Notes under the pieces: model-generated
What the model was told of the DNA's origin: nothing
Database searches by the model: none
The model's input: only the letters and a program-made list of their open reading frames with translations
Source of the DNA: Pseudomonadota bacterium
GTDB taxonomy: Bacteria; Pseudomonadota; Alphaproteobacteria; Rhizobiales; Xanthobacteraceae
NCBI GenBank assembly: GCA_023430245.1
Contig: JAEZBA010000428.1
Location: forward strand, 1 to 5,278
DNA length: 5,278 nucleotides
Direction of reading: 5' to 3'
Program-made: the position numbers and the translations under genes
Shown here: positions 4,197-5,278 of the stretch, piece by piece
How the letters are laid out: each line of letters opens with the position of its first letter
Position numbering within the stretch: position 1 is the first letter of the stretch

Positions 4197-5278
4197 TCAT
4201 AGCCGGGTCTGGCGAAGCCTGAGCGCATTTCCGACCACACTGACCGACGACAAGGCCATTGCTGCTGCCGCCACGATCGGCGACAGCAGGATGCCGAAGG
4301 CGGGATAAAGCAGTCCGGCGGCGATCGGGACGCCCGCCGCGTTGTAGATAAAGGCAAAGAACAGGTTCTGACGAATATTGCGCATCACCGTCTCTGACAG
4401 ATGGCGGGCGCGCACGATGCCGGTGAGGTCACCCTTCAGCAGGGTGACGCCTGCGCTTTCGATTGCCACATCGGTGCCGGTGCCCATCGCGATGCCGACA
4501 TCGGCAGCAGCGAGCGCCGGCGCGTCGTTGACGCCATCACCGGCCATCGCAACGATTCGTCCTTCGTTTCGCAGCTTCTCCACCACGGCGGCCTTGCCGT
4601 CGGGAAGCACCTCGGCTTCGACATCGGCGATGCCGAGTTTTTGCGCAACCGCCATTGCGGTGGTGCGATTATCGCCGGTCAGCATGACCACGCGAATCTT
4701 CTCGGCGCGCAGCGCTTCCAGGGCTGCGCGCGTCTCGGCTTTGATCGGGTCGGAAATCGCGATAAGGCCTGCTGCCTTGCCGGCCACGGCAACGAACACG
4801 ACCGTGGCGCCGTCAGCCCGCAGCCGGTCGGCATCCTCGTGCAGGTTTGTGGTATCGATGGACAATTCGGCGAAGAATTTGCCCTGACCGATTGTGATGC
4901 GCTCGCCGTCGATCTTGCCGACGACACCCTTGCCGGTCGGCGAATCGAAGTCCTCGACCGGAGCAAGTTGGAGCTTGCGCTCCTTCGCTGCCGAGACGAT
5001 GGCGAGCGCCAGCGGGTGCTCACTCGCGGCCTCGACGCTTGCCGCAAGGCGAAGCATGTCGTTTTCGTCAAAGCCCTGAGCCGCGACCATTCCGGTCAGG
5101 GCTGGCCGCCCTTCCGTCAGCGTCCCAGTCTTGTCGACCACAAGCGTGTCGACCTTTTCCATGCGCTCGAGCGCCTCGGCATTCTTGATCAGAACGCCGG
5201 CCTGCGCGCCGCGCCCGACACCGACCATGATCGACATCGGCGTCGCCCGCCCGAGCGCGCAGGGGCAGGCAATGATGA
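4197..5278 (-). CDS. copA: Copper-exporting P1B-type ATPase, C-terminal 359 residues (start beyond right edge)
   Basis: The frame is open from the window edge to the TGA at 4197-4199. It starts at IIACPCALGRATP, the intramembrane CPC copper site of transmembrane helix 6 (Cys codons at 5267-5265 and 5261-5259). Then follow the phosphorylation motif DKTGTLTEGRP (Asp codon 5135-5133), the nucleotide-binding SEHPL (visible residues 85-89) and GKGVVG (115-120), TGDN (200-203) and the hinge GDGVNDAPAL (246-255). The last two helices carry the Cu(I) determinants YN (311-312) and MALSS (340-344), ending in NALRLR. These place it in the P1B-1 group, which pumps Cu(I) out of the cytoplasm using ATP. 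About half of the usual 700-850 residues, including the N-terminal metal-binding domains and helices 1-5, lies outside. It converges with the small membrane protein gene. Regulation cannot be seen because its promoter is not in the window. Confidence 0.96.
   Translation of the reverse strand, partial: IIACPCALGRATPMSIMVGVGRGAQAGVLIKNAEALERMEKVDTLVVDKTGTLTEGRPALTGMVAAQGFDENDMLRLAASVEAASEHPLALAIVSAAKERKLQLAPVEDFDSPTGKGVVGKIDGERITIGQGKFFAELSIDTTNLHEDADRLRADGATVVFVAVAGKAAGLIAISDPIKAETRAALEALRAEKIRVVMLTGDNRTTAMAVAQKLGIADVEAEVLPDGKAAVVEKLRNEGRIVAMAGDGVNDAPALAAADVGIAMGTGTDVAIESAGVTLLKGDLTGIVRARHLSETVMRNIRQNLFFAFIYNAAGVPIAAGLLYPAFGILLSPIVAAAAMALSSVSVVGNALRLRQTRL

Noticed and set aside
3967..4308. 113-residue plus-strand frame overlapping the small membrane protein
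   Set aside because: Its product has no recognisable pattern, while another frame encodes a coherent two-helix protein with a possible ribosome binding site.
4378..4887. 169-residue plus-strand frame
   Set aside because: It is Ser/Ala/Arg/Thr-rich low-complexity sequence antisense to the copper ATPase.

Overview
This window looks like ordinary chromosomal DNA of a GC-rich alphaproteobacterium, most likely of the order Hyphomicrobiales (Rhizobiales) and perhaps near Bradyrhizobium or Rhodopseudomonas. That placement rests on strong G/C preference at third codon positions and on the flavour of several proteins: a stand-alone CinA-type molybdopterin-binding protein, a rhizobial-style xanthine phosphoribosyltransferase and a small lipoprotein of a type I associate with that group. 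It is inference, because no ribosomal or other marker gene is present.

Layout from left to right. Positions 1-571 hold the first 190 residues of a circularly permuted ATP-grasp protein on the minus strand, cut by the window edge. A 189-base divergent gap carrying a short perfect inverted repeat separates it from a plus-strand run. That run is a CinA/MoaB-type molybdopterin-binding protein (761-1528), an exported histidine phosphatase (about 1585-2181), a Tat-exported intradiol dioxygenase whose start lies one base after the phosphatase stop (2183-2764), and, after a 98-base gap with a hairpin, xanthine-guanine phosphoribosyltransferase Gpt (2863-3384). Next come a tRNA-Leu(UAA) with encoded CCA (3441-3526), a small predicted lipoprotein (3586-3939) and a 53-residue two-helix membrane protein (4022-4183). 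The right end, on the minus strand and convergent with the membrane protein, is the C-terminal 359 residues of a copper-exporting P1B-type ATPase, beginning just before its CPC metal-binding motif and running to the stop at 4197.

The genes do not form one pathway. The phosphatase and dioxygenase are the only pair with clear evidence of co-translation, and both carry export signals, so they probably act outside the cytoplasm. Gpt is purine salvage, the tRNA is translation machinery, the ATPase is copper export, and the ATP-grasp protein belongs to a family usually found with alpha-E and transglutaminase-like genes that would lie beyond the left edge. I see no rRNA, CRISPR array, insertion sequence, integrase, phage gene or replication origin, no gene-free stretch longer than 300 bases, and no convincing sign of an undescribed system. 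The points worth a second look are modest: the paired exported enzymes, the two small uncharacterised envelope proteins, and a few inverted repeats in gene leaders.
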